Below, piece by piece: positions 1 through 8,305 of a stretch of DNA of 64,000 nt. Below the pieces are notes generated by a model. The model had not been told where the DNA came from, did not search any database, and saw only the letters and a program-made list of their open reading frames with translations. Every line of letters starts with the position of its first letter. Within the stretch, counting starts at the first letter, position 1. Origin of the DNA: Dactylosporangium sp. AC04546 (lineage in GTDB: Bacteria > Actinomycetota > Actinomycetes > Mycobacteriales > Micromonosporaceae); the NCBI RefSeq assembly GCF_022095675.1, contig NZ_JAHYSG010000059.1:1-64000 (forward strand), given 5' to 3'. Both the position numbers and the translations under genes were made by a program.

Positions 1-67
1 ATCAATCAAGGGCTGCACCCTCGATCAGCCGGGGCCGATGCCGACCGACCCAAGGTTAAAGATCAAG

Positions 68-475
68 TTAGGTGGTGTAGTCGGCGATGCGGCCCAGAAT
101 GCCGTTGAGGAAGCGGGGGCTGTCGTCCGTCGACAGCGTCTCGGCCAGCTCGACGGCCTCCGTGATGGCCACCGGGTTGTCGATCTCGTCGTTGTACAGC
201 AGCTCGTACACCGCGATCCGGGCCAGGTTGCGGTCCACCACCGGCATCCGCTCCAGGGTCCAGCCCTCGGCGTAGCTCGACAGCAGCTCGTCGATGCGGG
301 CCGCGTGCGCCTCCACACCCTCGACGAGGCGGACCGTGTAGGGCAGGTACGACGGCTTCGGCTCCTCGAGGTTGGCCACGTAGGCCGTGAGGACCGACCC
401 GCGCGGCTCACCGCGCAGGTCGGCCTGGTAGAGCACGTCGAGGGCGCGCTTGCGGGCCTTGCGCCGCGCGGTCAT
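68..475 (-). CDS. nusB: Transcription antitermination factor NusB
   Basis: NusB binds boxA RNA with NusE (ribosomal protein S10) and supports antitermination in rRNA operons. The 135-residue protein opens with the basic segment MTARRKARKRALDVLYQ, which matches the N-terminus of actinobacterial NusB, and ends with the family pattern PVAITEAVELAETL followed by FLNGILGRIADY. I chose the ATG at 475 because it aligns with homologues. A GTG at 511 (147 residues) overlaps the efp stop as GTGA and is a real alternative; neither start has a strong ribosome-binding site. It is transcribed with efp directly upstream, a conserved pairing. The 67 bases beyond its stop, up to the window edge, show nothing recognisable. 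Confidence 0.93.
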   Translation of the reverse strand: MTARRKARKRALDVLYQADLRGEPRGSVLTAYVANLEEPKPSYLPYTVRLVEGVEAHAARIDELLSSYAEGWTLERMPVVDRNLARIAVYELLYNDEIDNPVAITEAVELAETLSTDDSPRFLNGILGRIADYTT

Positions 476-507
476 CTGCGCGGTGACGTCGCCCCCAAGG
501 AAAGAGT

Positions 508-1065
508 TCACGCCCGGCCCAGGTAACGGCTGTCGCGGGTGTCCACCTTGATCTTCTCGCCGGTGGAGATGAACAGCGGGACGTTGACGGTCGCGCCGGT
601 CTCCACCGTCGCCGGCTTGGTGCCGCCGGTCGAGCGGTCGCCCTGCAGGCCGGGCTCGGTGTACGTGATCTCGAGGATCACCGACGTGGGCAGCTCGATG
701 TACAGCGGCGCGCCCTCGTGCGTGGCGACGATCACCTCGGCCTCGGGGAGCAGGAAGTTGCTCGCCTCGCCGACGGTGCCGCCGGGGACGGTGATCTGCT
801 CGTACGTCTCCAGGTCCATGAAGACGTAGTCCTCGCCGTCGAGGTAGAGGTACTGCATCGTGCGCTTGTCGACGGTGGCGGTTTCGACCTTGGTCCCGGC
901 GTTGAACGTGCGGTCGACCACCTTGCCGGAGAGCACGTTCTTCAGCGTGGTCCGCACGAACGCGCCGCCCTTGCCCGGCTTGACATGCTGGAACTCCACG
1001 ACGGTCCAGAGGTCGCCGTCGAGGTTGAGCACCAGGCCGTTCTTCAGGTCGTTCGTGGTTGCCAT
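508..1065 (-). CDS. efp: Elongation factor P
   Basis: EF-P binds between the P and E sites of the ribosome and relieves stalling at polyproline stretches. The 185-residue length is normal. Domain I contains the loop [12 protein letters not shown], whose tip residue is Lys32; domains II and III run to the C-terminal signature [18 protein letters not shown]. The ATG at 1065 gives the standard N-terminus [10 protein letters not shown]. The frame stays open upstream, but those residues look like untranslated leader. nusB follows in the same transcript. The gene is divergent from mptB across a 170-bp promoter region. Proline-rich proteins in this window, such as the 942-residue repeat protein, are plausible EF-P clients (inference). 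Confidence 0.97.
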   Translation of the reverse strand: MATTNDLKNGLVLNLDGDLWTVVEFQHVKPGKGGAFVRTTLKNVLSGKVVDRTFNAGTKVETATVDKRTMQYLYLDGEDYVFMDLETYEQITVPGGTVGEASNFLLPEAEVIVATHEGAPLYIELPTSVILEITYTEPGLQGDRSTGGTKPATVETGATVNVPLFISTGEKIKVDTRDSRYLGRA

Positions 1066-1235
1066 GTGGATTGACGTCACTTTCGTCGAATGGTCCGCGG
1101 CGTCCGCCAGCGGAAAAAGGCCCGGTGAAGTGTACCGGCCGCACCAACTGCAAACCGAACCAGCATACCGGCCACCAGAGGCTGTGTTCACCCTGACGTT
1201 TCCATCGAGACATCTGACTCTGCCAGCGTGCCCGG
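1066..1235. promoter_or_regulatory. Divergent promoter region, efp-nusB / mptB
   Basis: This 170-bp gap separates two divergently transcribed genes and must hold both promoters. It contains the 8-bp palindrome TGACGTCA at 1072-1079, immediately upstream of efp. I could not place -10 and -35 boxes with confidence. Confidence 0.4.
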
Positions 1236-2579
1236 GTGGGACGACCGGAACTCACCGTCAACCGTACCCTCGGCTTTGCCGGCGCGATCGCGATCGCGAT
1301 CGGCGGCCTCGCCGCGGGCGCGCTGCCCCAGCGCGACCCGTTCGAGCACTGGCCGGTGGTGCGGGAGTTACGGGCGTTCCCGTTGCTGGGGGTGGCCGGC
1401 ACCTATCTCGGCCTGGCCCTGCTGTGCGGCGCCTGGCTGCGGCTGCGCGCGACGCTCGACGAGCAGAGCCCCGGCGACATGATCAAGACCCTGCTGTGGT
1501 GGGGGGCGCCGCTCGCGCTCACCCCGCCGATGTTCAGCCGTGACGTGTACAGCTACCTCGCGCAGGGCGCGATGGTCGCCGACGGCCTCGACGCCTACAA
1601 GTTCGGCCCGTCGAGCCTGGGCGGCCCCCTCGCGGCCAACGTGCCGCCGATCTGGCAGGACACCCCGGCGCCGTACGGGCCGGTGTTCCTGCGCGCCGCC
1701 GCCGGCGTGGTCGAGGTGACCGGCGACCACGCGGTGTACGGCGTGTGGGGGCTGCGCATCGTCGCCCTCGCCGGGGTCGCGCTCGTGGTCGTGTGCCTGC
1801 CGGGGATCGCGGAACGGTTCGGGGTGCCGCCGCAGCGCGCGCTGTGGTTCGGCGCGCTGAACCCGCTGCTGCTGCTGCACCTCGTCGCGGGCGTGCACAA
1901 CGACGCGGTGATGGTCGGGCTGATGGCCGCCGGGCTCTACTGCGCCGCCAAGCAGCGCCCGATGCTCGCCACCGCGCTCATCGTGGCCGCCGCGCTCATC
2001 AAGGTGCCGGCCGCGATCGCGCTCATCGCCGTCGTGGCGCTCGCCCCGACCAAGATCCTGCGCATCGGCGTCGCCGGCGCGGGCGCCCTGCTCTCCCTGC
2101 AGCTGGCCGCGGACCTCGGCCTGGGCTGGATCGGCGCGCTGAAGACCCCCACCACCGTGCGCAACGGGCTGTCGTTCAGCACCGACATCGCCATGCTCGT
2201 CGGGGAGGCCGGCTGGCCGGGGGCTACGCAGGCGATCCGCACGGTGGCGCTCGGGCTGGGCTGCCTCATCGCCGCCTGGGCGCTGCTACGGTCCCCCAAC
2301 CCGGTCGCGGGCGTGGGCATCGCGCTGGCGGCGATCGTCCTGTTCGGCCCGGTGGTGCATCCGTGGTACCTGCTGTGGCCCATCGTCCCGATCGCCGCGG
2401 GCCTGCGACGGGTGCCACCGGCCGCGGTCTGGGGCTGCGTCGGGCTCTCCCTGTTCCTGCTGCCGGGCGGCGCCCCCGGCTACCCGGCGGCGGTCGTCGC
2501 CGCGGTCATCGGCACCGTCGCCGGGCTGCTCTACCTGCGGCTGCGCCCGCCGGTCCCGGCCCTGGTCCCGGTCGCGTGA
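1236..2579 (+). CDS. mptB: Polyprenol-phosphomannose-dependent alpha-1,6-mannosyltransferase, MptB-like
   Basis: This is a GT-C fold, multi-pass membrane glycosyltransferase of the MptA/MptB type. In Corynebacteriales these enzymes use polyprenol-phosphate-mannose to build the mannan core of lipomannan; the acceptor in this organism is unknown. The 447-residue protein has about ten to twelve hydrophobic segments. An early extracellular loop contains [12 protein letters not shown], carrying the acidic residue typical of GT-C catalysis, and a later segment reads [16 protein letters not shown], a family hallmark. Translation starts at a GTG. The gene stands alone on the plus strand, divergent from efp and convergent with aroB. 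Confidence 0.88.
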   Translation: MGRPELTVNRTLGFAGAIAIAIGGLAAGALPQRDPFEHWPVVRELRAFPLLGVAGTYLGLALLCGAWLRLRATLDEQSPGDMIKTLLWWGAPLALTPPMFSRDVYSYLAQGAMVADGLDAYKFGPSSLGGPLAANVPPIWQDTPAPYGPVFLRAAAGVVEVTGDHAVYGVWGLRIVALAGVALVVVCLPGIAERFGVPPQRALWFGALNPLLLLHLVAGVHNDAVMVGLMAAGLYCAAKQRPMLATALIVAAALIKVPAAIALIAVVALAPTKILRIGVAGAGALLSLQLAADLGLGWIGALKTPTTVRNGLSFSTDIAMLVGEAGWPGATQAIRTVALGLGCLIAAWALLRSPNPVAGVGIALAAIVLFGPVVHPWYLLWPIVPIAAGLRRVPPAAVWGCVGLSLFLLPGGAPGYPAAVVAAVIGTVAGLLYLRLRPPVPALVPVA

Positions 2580-2605
2580 CCTCCGCCTCGCGCCGCCGCA
2601 CGGCC

Positions 2606-2687
2606 GCCGAGCCGCGCCCATGGTGACGGGCCTCTCCGCCTCGCGCCGAGCCGCGCCCATGGTGACCGGCCTCTCCGCTTCGCGCCG
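2606..2687. repeat. 39-bp tandem duplication in the mptB/aroB convergent gap
   Basis: Two near-identical copies with a 39-bp period begin at 2606 and 2645. Each starts GCCGAGCCGCGCCCATGGTG and ends CTCCGCYTCGCGCC; the copies differ at two positions. The end of the unit also matches sequence just before the first copy. It lies between convergent genes and has no obvious coding role. Confidence 0.75.
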
Positions 2688-2693
2688 GACCGG

Positions 2694-3755
2694 CTACCTC
2701 GTCGTGACGTCCTCGTAGGCCTCGGCGAGCAGCTCGTCCGACGGCCCCTCCAGGGTGCCCGGCACGCCGAGCCCGTCGAGGACCACGAACCGCAGCATCG
2801 ACCCGCGGGCCTTCTTGTCGACCCGCATCGCCGCGTGCAGCTCCGGCCACGCCGCCGCCGGGTAGCTCACGGGCAGCCCGAGCAGCTCCAGGATCGCCCG
2901 GTGCCGCGCGCCCACCTCCGGCGAGAGCCGGCCGGTGAGCCGCCCCAGCGCCGCGGCGTAGACCAGCCCCACGCTGATCGCGTGTCCGTGCTTCCAGCGG
3001 TACCGCTGATGACGCTCGATGGCGTGGCCGAGGGTGTGTCCGTAGTTGAGGATCTCGCGCAGGCCCGCCTCGCGCAGGTCGGCCGAGACCACGCGCGCCT
3101 TCACCGCGATCGCCCGCTCGACCAGCTCCGGCAGCACCGTGCCGCGCGGGTCGAGGGCGGCGGCCGGGTCGGCCTCGATCAGGTCGAGGATGCCCGGGTC
3201 GGCGATGAACCCGCACTTGACCACCTCGGCCATGCCGGCCCGCAGGTCGTCCGCGGGCAGCGTGTCGAGGGTCGCCAGGTCGCAGACCACGCCGACCGGC
3301 GGGTAGAAGGCGCCGACGAGGTTCTTGCCGGCGGCGGTGTTGATGCCGGTCTTGCCGCCGACGGCCGCGTCGACCATGCCGAGCAGGCTGGTCGGCACCT
3401 GCACCAGCCGCACGCCGCGCAGCCAGCAGGCGGCGACGAACCCGGCCAGGTCGGTGACCGCCCCGCCGCCGACGCCGACGACCGCGTCGGAGCGGGTGAA
3501 CGCGGCGGCGCCGAGCTCGTCCCAGCAGCGGGCGGCAACCGTGATGTCCTTGCCGGCCTCGGCGTCGGGCAGCTCGATCGGCAGCACCCCGAACCCGGCC
3601 GCGCGCAGCGCGTCCAGCACCGCGGTCGCGTGGTCCAGCACGGGGCCGGCGTAGAGCACGGCGACCTGGCTGGCGCCCTTGACGAGCGCCGGCACCCGGT
3701 CGGCGAGACCACGGTCGATCTCGACCGCGTAGTCCTTGACGTCGACGATCGTCAC
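2694..3755 (-). CDS. aroB: 3-dehydroquinate synthase
   Basis: AroB converts DAHP to 3-dehydroquinate, the second step of the shikimate pathway, using NAD and a divalent metal. The 353-residue protein has the glycine-rich NAD-binding stretch [18 protein letters not shown], the substrate/phosphate motif [10 protein letters not shown], and the metal-binding glutamate and histidines in [10 protein letters not shown] and [12 protein letters not shown]. Its ATG overlaps the aroK stop by 4 nt (ATGA), so translation is coupled. It is last of the run aroE, aroC, aroK, aroB in transcription order. Confidence 0.97.
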   Translation of the reverse strand: MTIVDVKDYAVEIDRGLADRVPALVKGASQVAVLYAGPVLDHATAVLDALRAAGFGVLPIELPDAEAGKDITVAARCWDELGAAAFTRSDAVVGVGGGAVTDLAGFVAACWLRGVRLVQVPTSLLGMVDAAVGGKTGINTAAGKNLVGAFYPPVGVVCDLATLDTLPADDLRAGMAEVVKCGFIADPGILDLIEADPAAALDPRGTVLPELVERAIAVKARVVSADLREAGLREILNYGHTLGHAIERHQRYRWKHGHAISVGLVYAAALGRLTGRLSPEVGARHRAILELLGLPVSYPAAAWPELHAAMRVDKKARGSMLRFVVLDGLGVPGTLEGPSDELLAEAYEDVTTR

Positions 3756-4249
3756 AGTCGGCCCGCCAGCTCCGCGGCGATCTCCTCCGGCTCGCGGCCG
3801 TCGGTCACCACCGTCACGGTCGCCACCTCCTCGTAGAGCGGGCGGCGCTGGTCGAGCAGGTACTTCAGGGTGGCCCGCGGGTTCATCGCGAGCAGCGGCC
3901 GGCCGGCGCCCAGCCCGACCCGGGACACGGCGTCGGAGAGCTCGACCGACAGGTACACCACGGTGTGCCCGGCGAGCACCGCCCGGGTCGCCTCGGCCAG
4001 GATCGCGCCGCCGCCGAGGGCGAGCACGCCGTCGAACGAGGACAGCGCGGTGGCGACCGCCTCGCGCTCCAGCTTGCGGAAGTGCTCCTCGCCCTCGTCG
4101 AAGAAGATCTCCGGGATCGGCTTGCCGGCCACCGCCTCGATGTCGGTGTCGACGTCGCGGAACGCGACGCCGAGCGCCTCGGCGAGCAGCCCGCCGACGG
4201 TCGTCTTGCCGGCGCCCGGCGGGCCGACCAGCACCGCGCGGGGCCTCAT
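3752..4249 (-). CDS. aroK: Shikimate kinase
   Basis: AroK phosphorylates shikimate at the 3-OH with ATP. The 165-residue protein has a Walker A loop, GPPGAGKTT (residues 9-17), the shikimate-binding acid in DVDTDIE, the Walker B-like glycine motif ALGGGA and a lid region around GAGRPLL. It is coupled to both neighbours by 4-nt overlaps, with aroC upstream and aroB downstream. AroQ, AroA and the DAHP synthase are not in this window. Confidence 0.97.
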   Translation of the reverse strand: MRPRAVLVGPPGAGKTTVGGLLAEALGVAFRDVDTDIEAVAGKPIPEIFFDEGEEHFRKLEREAVATALSSFDGVLALGGGAILAEATRAVLAGHTVVYLSVELSDAVSRVGLGAGRPLLAMNPRATLKYLLDQRRPLYEEVATVTVVTDGREPEEIAAELAGRL

Positions 4250-5424
4250 CGGATCACCAGGTGCTCGAGGTAGCCGTCACGGTTGCGGCGGATCTCGGCG
4301 ACCGAGTCGCCGCCGAACTTCTCGAGCGCGGCCTCCGCCAGCACCAGCGCCACCATCGCCTCCGCCACGACGGCGGCCGCGGGCACGGCGCACACGTCCG
4401 AGCGCTGGTTGATCGCGGTCGCCGGCTCGCCGGTGGTGACGTCGACGGTCTGCAGCGCCCGGTTGAGCGACGAGATCGGCTTCATCGCGGCCCGCACGCG
4501 CAGCGGCTCACCGGTGGTGATGCCGCCCTCCAGGCCGCCGGCCCGGTCGGTGACCCGGCGCACCCCGTCGGGCGTGTTGATGATCTCGTCGTGCGCGACC
4601 GAGCCGCGGGAGCGCGCCTGGGTGAACGCGTCGCCGATCTCGACGCCCTTGATCGCCTGGATCGACATGAGCGCGGTGGCCAGCCTGGCGTCGAGCTTGC
4701 GGTCCCACTGCACGTGGCTGCCCAGGCCCGGCGGCACGCCGTAGGCCAGCACCTCCACGATGCCGCCGAGCGTGTCGGCGTCCTTCTTCGCGGCGTCGAC
4801 CTCCTCGACCATCCGCGCGCTCGCCTCCGGGTCGAGGCAGCGCAGCGGGTCGGCGTCGATGCGCTCGAAGTCCTCGGGGTGCGGCACCAGGCCGGGCTTG
4901 GCGGCGACCGAGCCGAGCTCGATCACGTGCGAGACGATCTCCACGCCGAGGGCCTGGCGCAGCAGCGCCTTGGCGACGGCGCCGACGGCCACCCGCGCCG
5001 CGGTCTCCCGCGCGCTGGCCCGCTCCAGGATCGGGCGGGCGTCGGTGTGCCCGTACTTCTGCATGCCGGCGAGGTCGGCGTGCCCCGGGCGGGGCCGGGT
5101 CAGCGGCGCGTTGCGGGCCTGGGTGGCCAGCAGCTCGGGGTCGACCGGGTCGGCCGCCATGACCGTCTCCCACTTCGGCCACTCGCTGTTGGCGACGCGG
5201 ATGGCGACCGGGCTGCCGAGCGTGAGCCCGTGCCGGAGGCCGCCGACAAACTCGACGACGTCCTGCTCGAAGCTCATCCGCGCGCCGCGGCCGTAGCCGA
5301 GGCGCCGACGGGCCAACTCTGCCGCCACGGACGCGCTCGTCAGCTCGATCCCGGCGGGGACGCCTTCGAGGATCGCGACGAGTGCCGGGCCATGGGATTC
5401 ACCAGCGGTCAACCAGCGCAACAC
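4246..5424 (-). CDS. aroC: Chorismate synthase
   Basis: AroC makes chorismate from EPSP (5-enolpyruvylshikimate 3-phosphate) using reduced FMN. At 392 residues it has the normal length for the actinobacterial form. Recognisable features are the N-terminal [14 protein letters not shown], the FMN/EPSP-binding segment [17 protein letters not shown], the run [16 protein letters not shown], and the C-terminal [19 protein letters not shown]. Its stop overlaps the aroK start. aroE lies 23 bp upstream in the same direction. Confidence 0.98.
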   Translation of the reverse strand: MLRWLTAGESHGPALVAILEGVPAGIELTSASVAAELARRRLGYGRGARMSFEQDVVEFVGGLRHGLTLGSPVAIRVANSEWPKWETVMAADPVDPELLATQARNAPLTRPRPGHADLAGMQKYGHTDARPILERASARETAARVAVGAVAKALLRQALGVEIVSHVIELGSVAAKPGLVPHPEDFERIDADPLRCLDPEASARMVEEVDAAKKDADTLGGIVEVLAYGVPPGLGSHVQWDRKLDARLATALMSIQAIKGVEIGDAFTQARSRGSVAHDEIINTPDGVRRVTDRAGGLEGGITTGEPLRVRAAMKPISSLNRALQTVDVTTGEPATAINQRSDVCAVPAAAVVAEAMVALVLAEAALEKFGGDSVAEIRRNRDGYLEHLVIR

Positions 5425-5447
5425 GTGGCAAGTCTGTCACGCCGCCG

Positions 5448-6257
5448 TCATCCGGCGGCGTACAGGGCCGCGCGCATCTCACCCACTGGCGCGGCCACGC
5501 CGGTGAACAACTCGAACTGGTCCGCGGCCTGCCACAGCAGCAGGTCGAGCCCGGAGACGATCGCGCACCCGGCGTGCTGCGCGGCCGCGGCCAGCGGTGT
5601 CGGCCACGGGTCGTAGATGGCGTCGAACACCACCGGGCGGCCTGACCAGTCGGCGGTGGCCAGGTGGTCGGCGGCCCCCTTCGGTACCGTCGAGATCACC
5701 ACCGGCGCCGTGGCCGCCTCCGCCGCCTTGTCCCACGGCTCGCCGGCCAGGTCGACGTTGAGCGCCTCCGCCACCGGCCTGAGCTCGTCGGCCGCCTCCG
5801 GCCGGCGGGTGTAGATCGTGACGTCGGCCCCCAGGCTGGCCGCGGCCGCGATCGCCGCCCGCGCCGTGCCGCCGCCGCCGAGCAGGGCGAGCCGCGGCGT
5901 GCGGGACACGCCCGCCTCCAGCAGCGCGCGGACCATGCCCGGGGCGTCGGTGTTGTACGCGTGCCAGCCGTACGCCCGGCGCACCAGCGTGTTGGCGGCG
6001 CCGATCGCCTGCGCGAACGGGTCGACGAGCGCGGCGACCCGCAGCGCCTCCTCCTTGAGCGGCATGGTGAGCGAGAGCCCGGCCCACTCCTGGCCCAGCC
6101 CCTCGACCAGGCCTCGGAGCTCCGCCTCGCCGCATTCGACGGAGGTGTACCGCCAGTGCGTCAGACCGGCGGCCCGGTAGCCCGCGTTGTGCAGGACCGG
6201 TGAGCGCGAGTGGCTCACCGGCTTGCCCAGCACGGCCGCCCTTTTCTCAGTAGGCAC
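5448..6257 (-). CDS. aroE: Shikimate dehydrogenase
   Basis: AroE reduces 3-dehydroshikimate to shikimate with NADPH. The 269-residue protein has the substrate motif SHSRSPVLHN near the N-terminus, the catalytic lysine in SLTMPLKEEA, the NTDAPG segment and a dinucleotide loop LLGGGGTARA followed by the basic TRRPE that favours NADPH. Translation begins at a GTG inside the last 11 bases of mltG, so the two are coupled. With aroC-aroK-aroB downstream it forms a shikimate operon interleaved with cell-wall and repair genes, an arrangement widespread in actinobacteria. Confidence 0.95.
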   Translation of the reverse strand: MPTEKRAAVLGKPVSHSRSPVLHNAGYRAAGLTHWRYTSVECGEAELRGLVEGLGQEWAGLSLTMPLKEEALRVAALVDPFAQAIGAANTLVRRAYGWHAYNTDAPGMVRALLEAGVSRTPRLALLGGGGTARAAIAAAASLGADVTIYTRRPEAADELRPVAEALNVDLAGEPWDKAAEAATAPVVISTVPKGAADHLATADWSGRPVVFDAIYDPWPTPLAAAAQHAGCAIVSGLDLLLWQAADQFELFTGVAAPVGEMRAALYAAG

Positions 6258-7437
6258 CGTTCTTCTTCGCCGTCTCGATGTTGCGCAGGTGCTGCTGGTA
6301 GTCGTCGGTGAACGCCGAGTTCTTGTTCTTGTCGATCAGCACGAAGTAGAGCCACTTCTCGCCCGGCGTCGGGTTGAGCGCCGCGTTGAGCGCCTCCTTG
6401 CCCGGGCTGCAGATCGGGCCGGGCGGAAGGCCGGCCTGCCCGTACGTGCGGTACGGGTTGTTGGGGTCGGTGAGCTCGGCGGTCGTGAGGTTGTGCTTGC
6501 GCGGCTGGCCCTGCAGCTCGCGCCAGTAGTTGGTGGTCGAGTCGAACTCGAGGTTCATCGGCGGCTTCTTGTTGAGCCGGTTGTAGATGACCCGCGCGAC
6601 CTTGGGCATGTCGGCGATCGTGCCGGCCTCTCCCTGCACCAGGGAGGCGTTGATCAGCGCCGTAAACGGCATGAGCTCCTTGCCCTGGGCGATGTTGACG
6701 AGGTCGAGCTCCTGGACCACCGACAGGAAGTGGGCGACCATCTTCTTCAGGATCGTGGTCGCGGTCTCCCCCGGCCCGAACTCGTACGTGTCGGGGAACA
6801 GGAAGCCCTCGACCGTCTTGTTGGCCGTCTTGCCGTCGGTGCGGTTGAACCAGAAGTCGGGCACGCCGAGCGCGATCGGGTCCTTGGCCGCGGCCGTGAA
6901 CTCCTCGACCTTGATGCCGGTCTCCTTCGACAGCAGCTCGAAGGTGGCCTTCATCGTCAGGCCCTCCTGGATCGTCACCCGGTCGACCACTTTGTTCTTG
7001 GGGTCGGCGAGCGTCGTCAGGGCGTCGGCGGCGCGCATCTGCTTGCGCAGCTTGTAGAAGCCCGGCTGGATCTTCTTGCTGCGCTCCTCGTTCTTCTTCG
7101 CCGCTTCGACGAAAGCCTTGGTGCTCTTGACGACGCCGGCGTCGAGCAGCGTCTGGGCGATCTCCAGCGACGTCTGGCCGCTCTTGACCTCGACCGTCAC
7201 CTCACCGGTGCCGCCGCCGTTGTAGTCGGGGGCGGCGAACAGGTCCTTGACACGGTCGATGCCCGCGTAGGCCCCGAACGCGAGACCGCCGATGACCAGC
7301 AGGCTGATGAAGAAGGCGAGGAAGGTCTTTCCACCGCGCCCCTTCTTCTTTTTCCTGGGGGGCGCGGAAGAAGCGCGGCGCCGGTGACGCGGCCGCTCCT
7401 CTTCCTCCCACGCCAGATCCAGCTCGTTCATCTGCAC
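6247..7437 (-). CDS. mltG: Endolytic murein transglycosylase MltG (YceG-like)
   Basis: MltG cleaves nascent peptidoglycan glycan strands at the outer face of the membrane and is proposed to set strand length. The 396-residue protein has an acidic then strongly basic cytoplasmic N-terminus (about residues 10-37), one membrane anchor (about 38-58), a LysM-like lobe, and the YceG catalytic domain. The catalytic glutamate is Glu270 in SLVQGEAG, aligned with the Glu of the E. coli VEKET motif. The late motif FDSTTNYW is also conserved. A GTG start at 7437 sits 4 nt after GGAGG; an ATG two codons later is equally possible. Confidence 0.94.
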   Translation of the reverse strand: MQMNELDLAWEEEERPRHRRRASSAPPRKKKKGRGGKTFLAFFISLLVIGGLAFGAYAGIDRVKDLFAAPDYNGGGTGEVTVEVKSGQTSLEIAQTLLDAGVVKSTKAFVEAAKKNEERSKKIQPGFYKLRKQMRAADALTTLADPKNKVVDRVTIQEGLTMKATFELLSKETGIKVEEFTAAAKDPIALGVPDFWFNRTDGKTANKTVEGFLFPDTYEFGPGETATTILKKMVAHFLSVVQELDLVNIAQGKELMPFTALINASLVQGEAGTIADMPKVARVIYNRLNKKPPMNLEFDSTTNYWRELQGQPRKHNLTTAELTDPNNPYRTYGQAGLPPGPICSPGKEALNAALNPTPGEKWLYFVLIDKNKNSAFTDDYQQHLRNIETAKKNGAY

Positions 7438-7453
7438 ACTGCCTCCTGGCTGC

Positions 7454-7930
7454 TCAGCCGCGAACTGATCCGGCCCGTCGCGCGTCGAGCCACCCTTGCA
7501 GGATCTCCACCGCGGCCACCTGATCGACGACCGCCCGCTGGCGCCGTCCTCGGACGCCGCGCTCGGACAGCCTACGGGTTGCCGCCGCCGTGGACATCCT
7601 CTCGTCCGTGAGCAGGACGGGCACAGGCGCGGCCATTCGCCCGAGCCGATCCGCGTACTGCCTGATCAGCGCGGCTGCGGGCCCTTCCTTCCCGGCCAGG
7701 TTGATAGGCAGCCCGACGACGATCTCGATCGCTTCGTACTCCGCGACGTAGGCCATGATTTGCGACATGTCGGACGGGTCGGCCTCGTCCGTTCGCTGGT
7801 CGCGGGCGAGGGTGGCGACGGGGCTGGCGAGGATCCCGTCGGGGTCACACACGGCGACTCCGACGCGGACGCTGCCGACATCGACCCCGATCCGCCTGCC
7901 GCGGACCCACTCCCCTGTCACGCTAGGCAC
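7454..7930 (-). CDS. ruvX: Putative pre-16S rRNA nuclease / Holliday junction resolvase-like RuvX (YqgF)
   Basis: RuvX/YqgF is an RNase H-fold nuclease, assigned to 16S rRNA 5'-end maturation in E. coli and to Holliday-junction resolution in some other bacteria. The 158-residue protein shows the first catalytic aspartate in RRIGVDVGSVRVG, the motif IVVGLPINLAG, the central acidic TDERMSTAAA and a C-terminal DQVAAVEILQGWLD. The GTG at 7930 lies 4 nt after GGAGGG. It heads the mltG-aroE-aroC-aroK-aroB run, with its promoter presumably in the 375-bp gap upstream. Confidence 0.93.
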   Translation of the reverse strand: MPSVTGEWVRGRRIGVDVGSVRVGVAVCDPDGILASPVATLARDQRTDEADPSDMSQIMAYVAEYEAIEIVVGLPINLAGKEGPAAALIRQYADRLGRMAAPVPVLLTDERMSTAAATRRLSERGVRGRRQRAVVDQVAAVEILQGWLDARRAGSVRG

Positions 7931-8149
7931 CCTAACCCTCCTGCCCCACCCCCAGGAGTCCTGGAGTCGTTGATCTAGCCGCTGCGTAGTTGGCTTCGCC
8001 CTGGATCGCGCCGATATGCCCGTTCGTCGACGGCCGGGTCACCCCGACTGTTCACCCTGCGTCACTCGATTCCCACCAGCCCCGCAGACCTCACCCGTTG
8101 GGCGAAGTTCCGGACATATACGTTATCCGCGCCCGGGCACTCGAACGCG

Positions 8150-8211
8150 CTCCATGATCAAGGGAAGCATCTGGCTGTCATAGCAACCAGATGCGTCCCA
8201 TGATCATGGAG
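8150..8211. repeat. REP-like interspersed palindrome, copy 1
   Basis: Outer arms CTCCATGATCA (8150-8160) and TGATCATGGAG (8201-8211) are perfect inverted repeats. Inner arms GCATCTGG and CCAGATGC pair around a short loop reading CTGTCATAGCAA. A second element with the same architecture and a closely related loop lies at 22079-22127, so this is an interspersed family, not an isolated hairpin. Confidence 0.75.
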
Positions 8212-8245
8212 ACGCGGGCGCGACCTCGGCCGACCGCCCGGACGG

Positions 8246-8282
8246 CGTTGCCCCGCCCCGTCGGGGACGGGGCGGGGCAACG
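8246..8282 (-). terminator. Strong hairpin terminator downstream of alaS
   Basis: A perfect 17-bp GC-rich stem, CGTTGCCCCGCCCCGTC against its complement, with a 3-nt loop lies 23 bp beyond the alaS stop. There is no clear U-tract, so termination may be U-less or Rho-assisted. Confidence 0.7.
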
Positions 8283-8305
8283 GGTGGTGTTCGGGGCGCG
8301 CCGTC

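Larger units (their letters stand above)
7931..8305. other. Gene-free gap between alaS and ruvX
   Basis: These 375 bases contain no credible gene. They hold, in order, a small palindrome (CCAGGA-G-TCCTGG at 7952-7964) just upstream of ruvX, a presumed ruvX-operon promoter region, a REP-like hairpin at 8150-8211, and a 17-bp GC stem at 8246-8282 serving as the likely alaS terminator. The last two are listed separately. Confidence 0.7.

Noticed and set aside
8150..8211. Riboswitch or T-box leader for alaS or ruvX
   Set aside because: It lies downstream of alaS, has no T-box sequence, and a second copy elsewhere shows it is an interspersed repeat.
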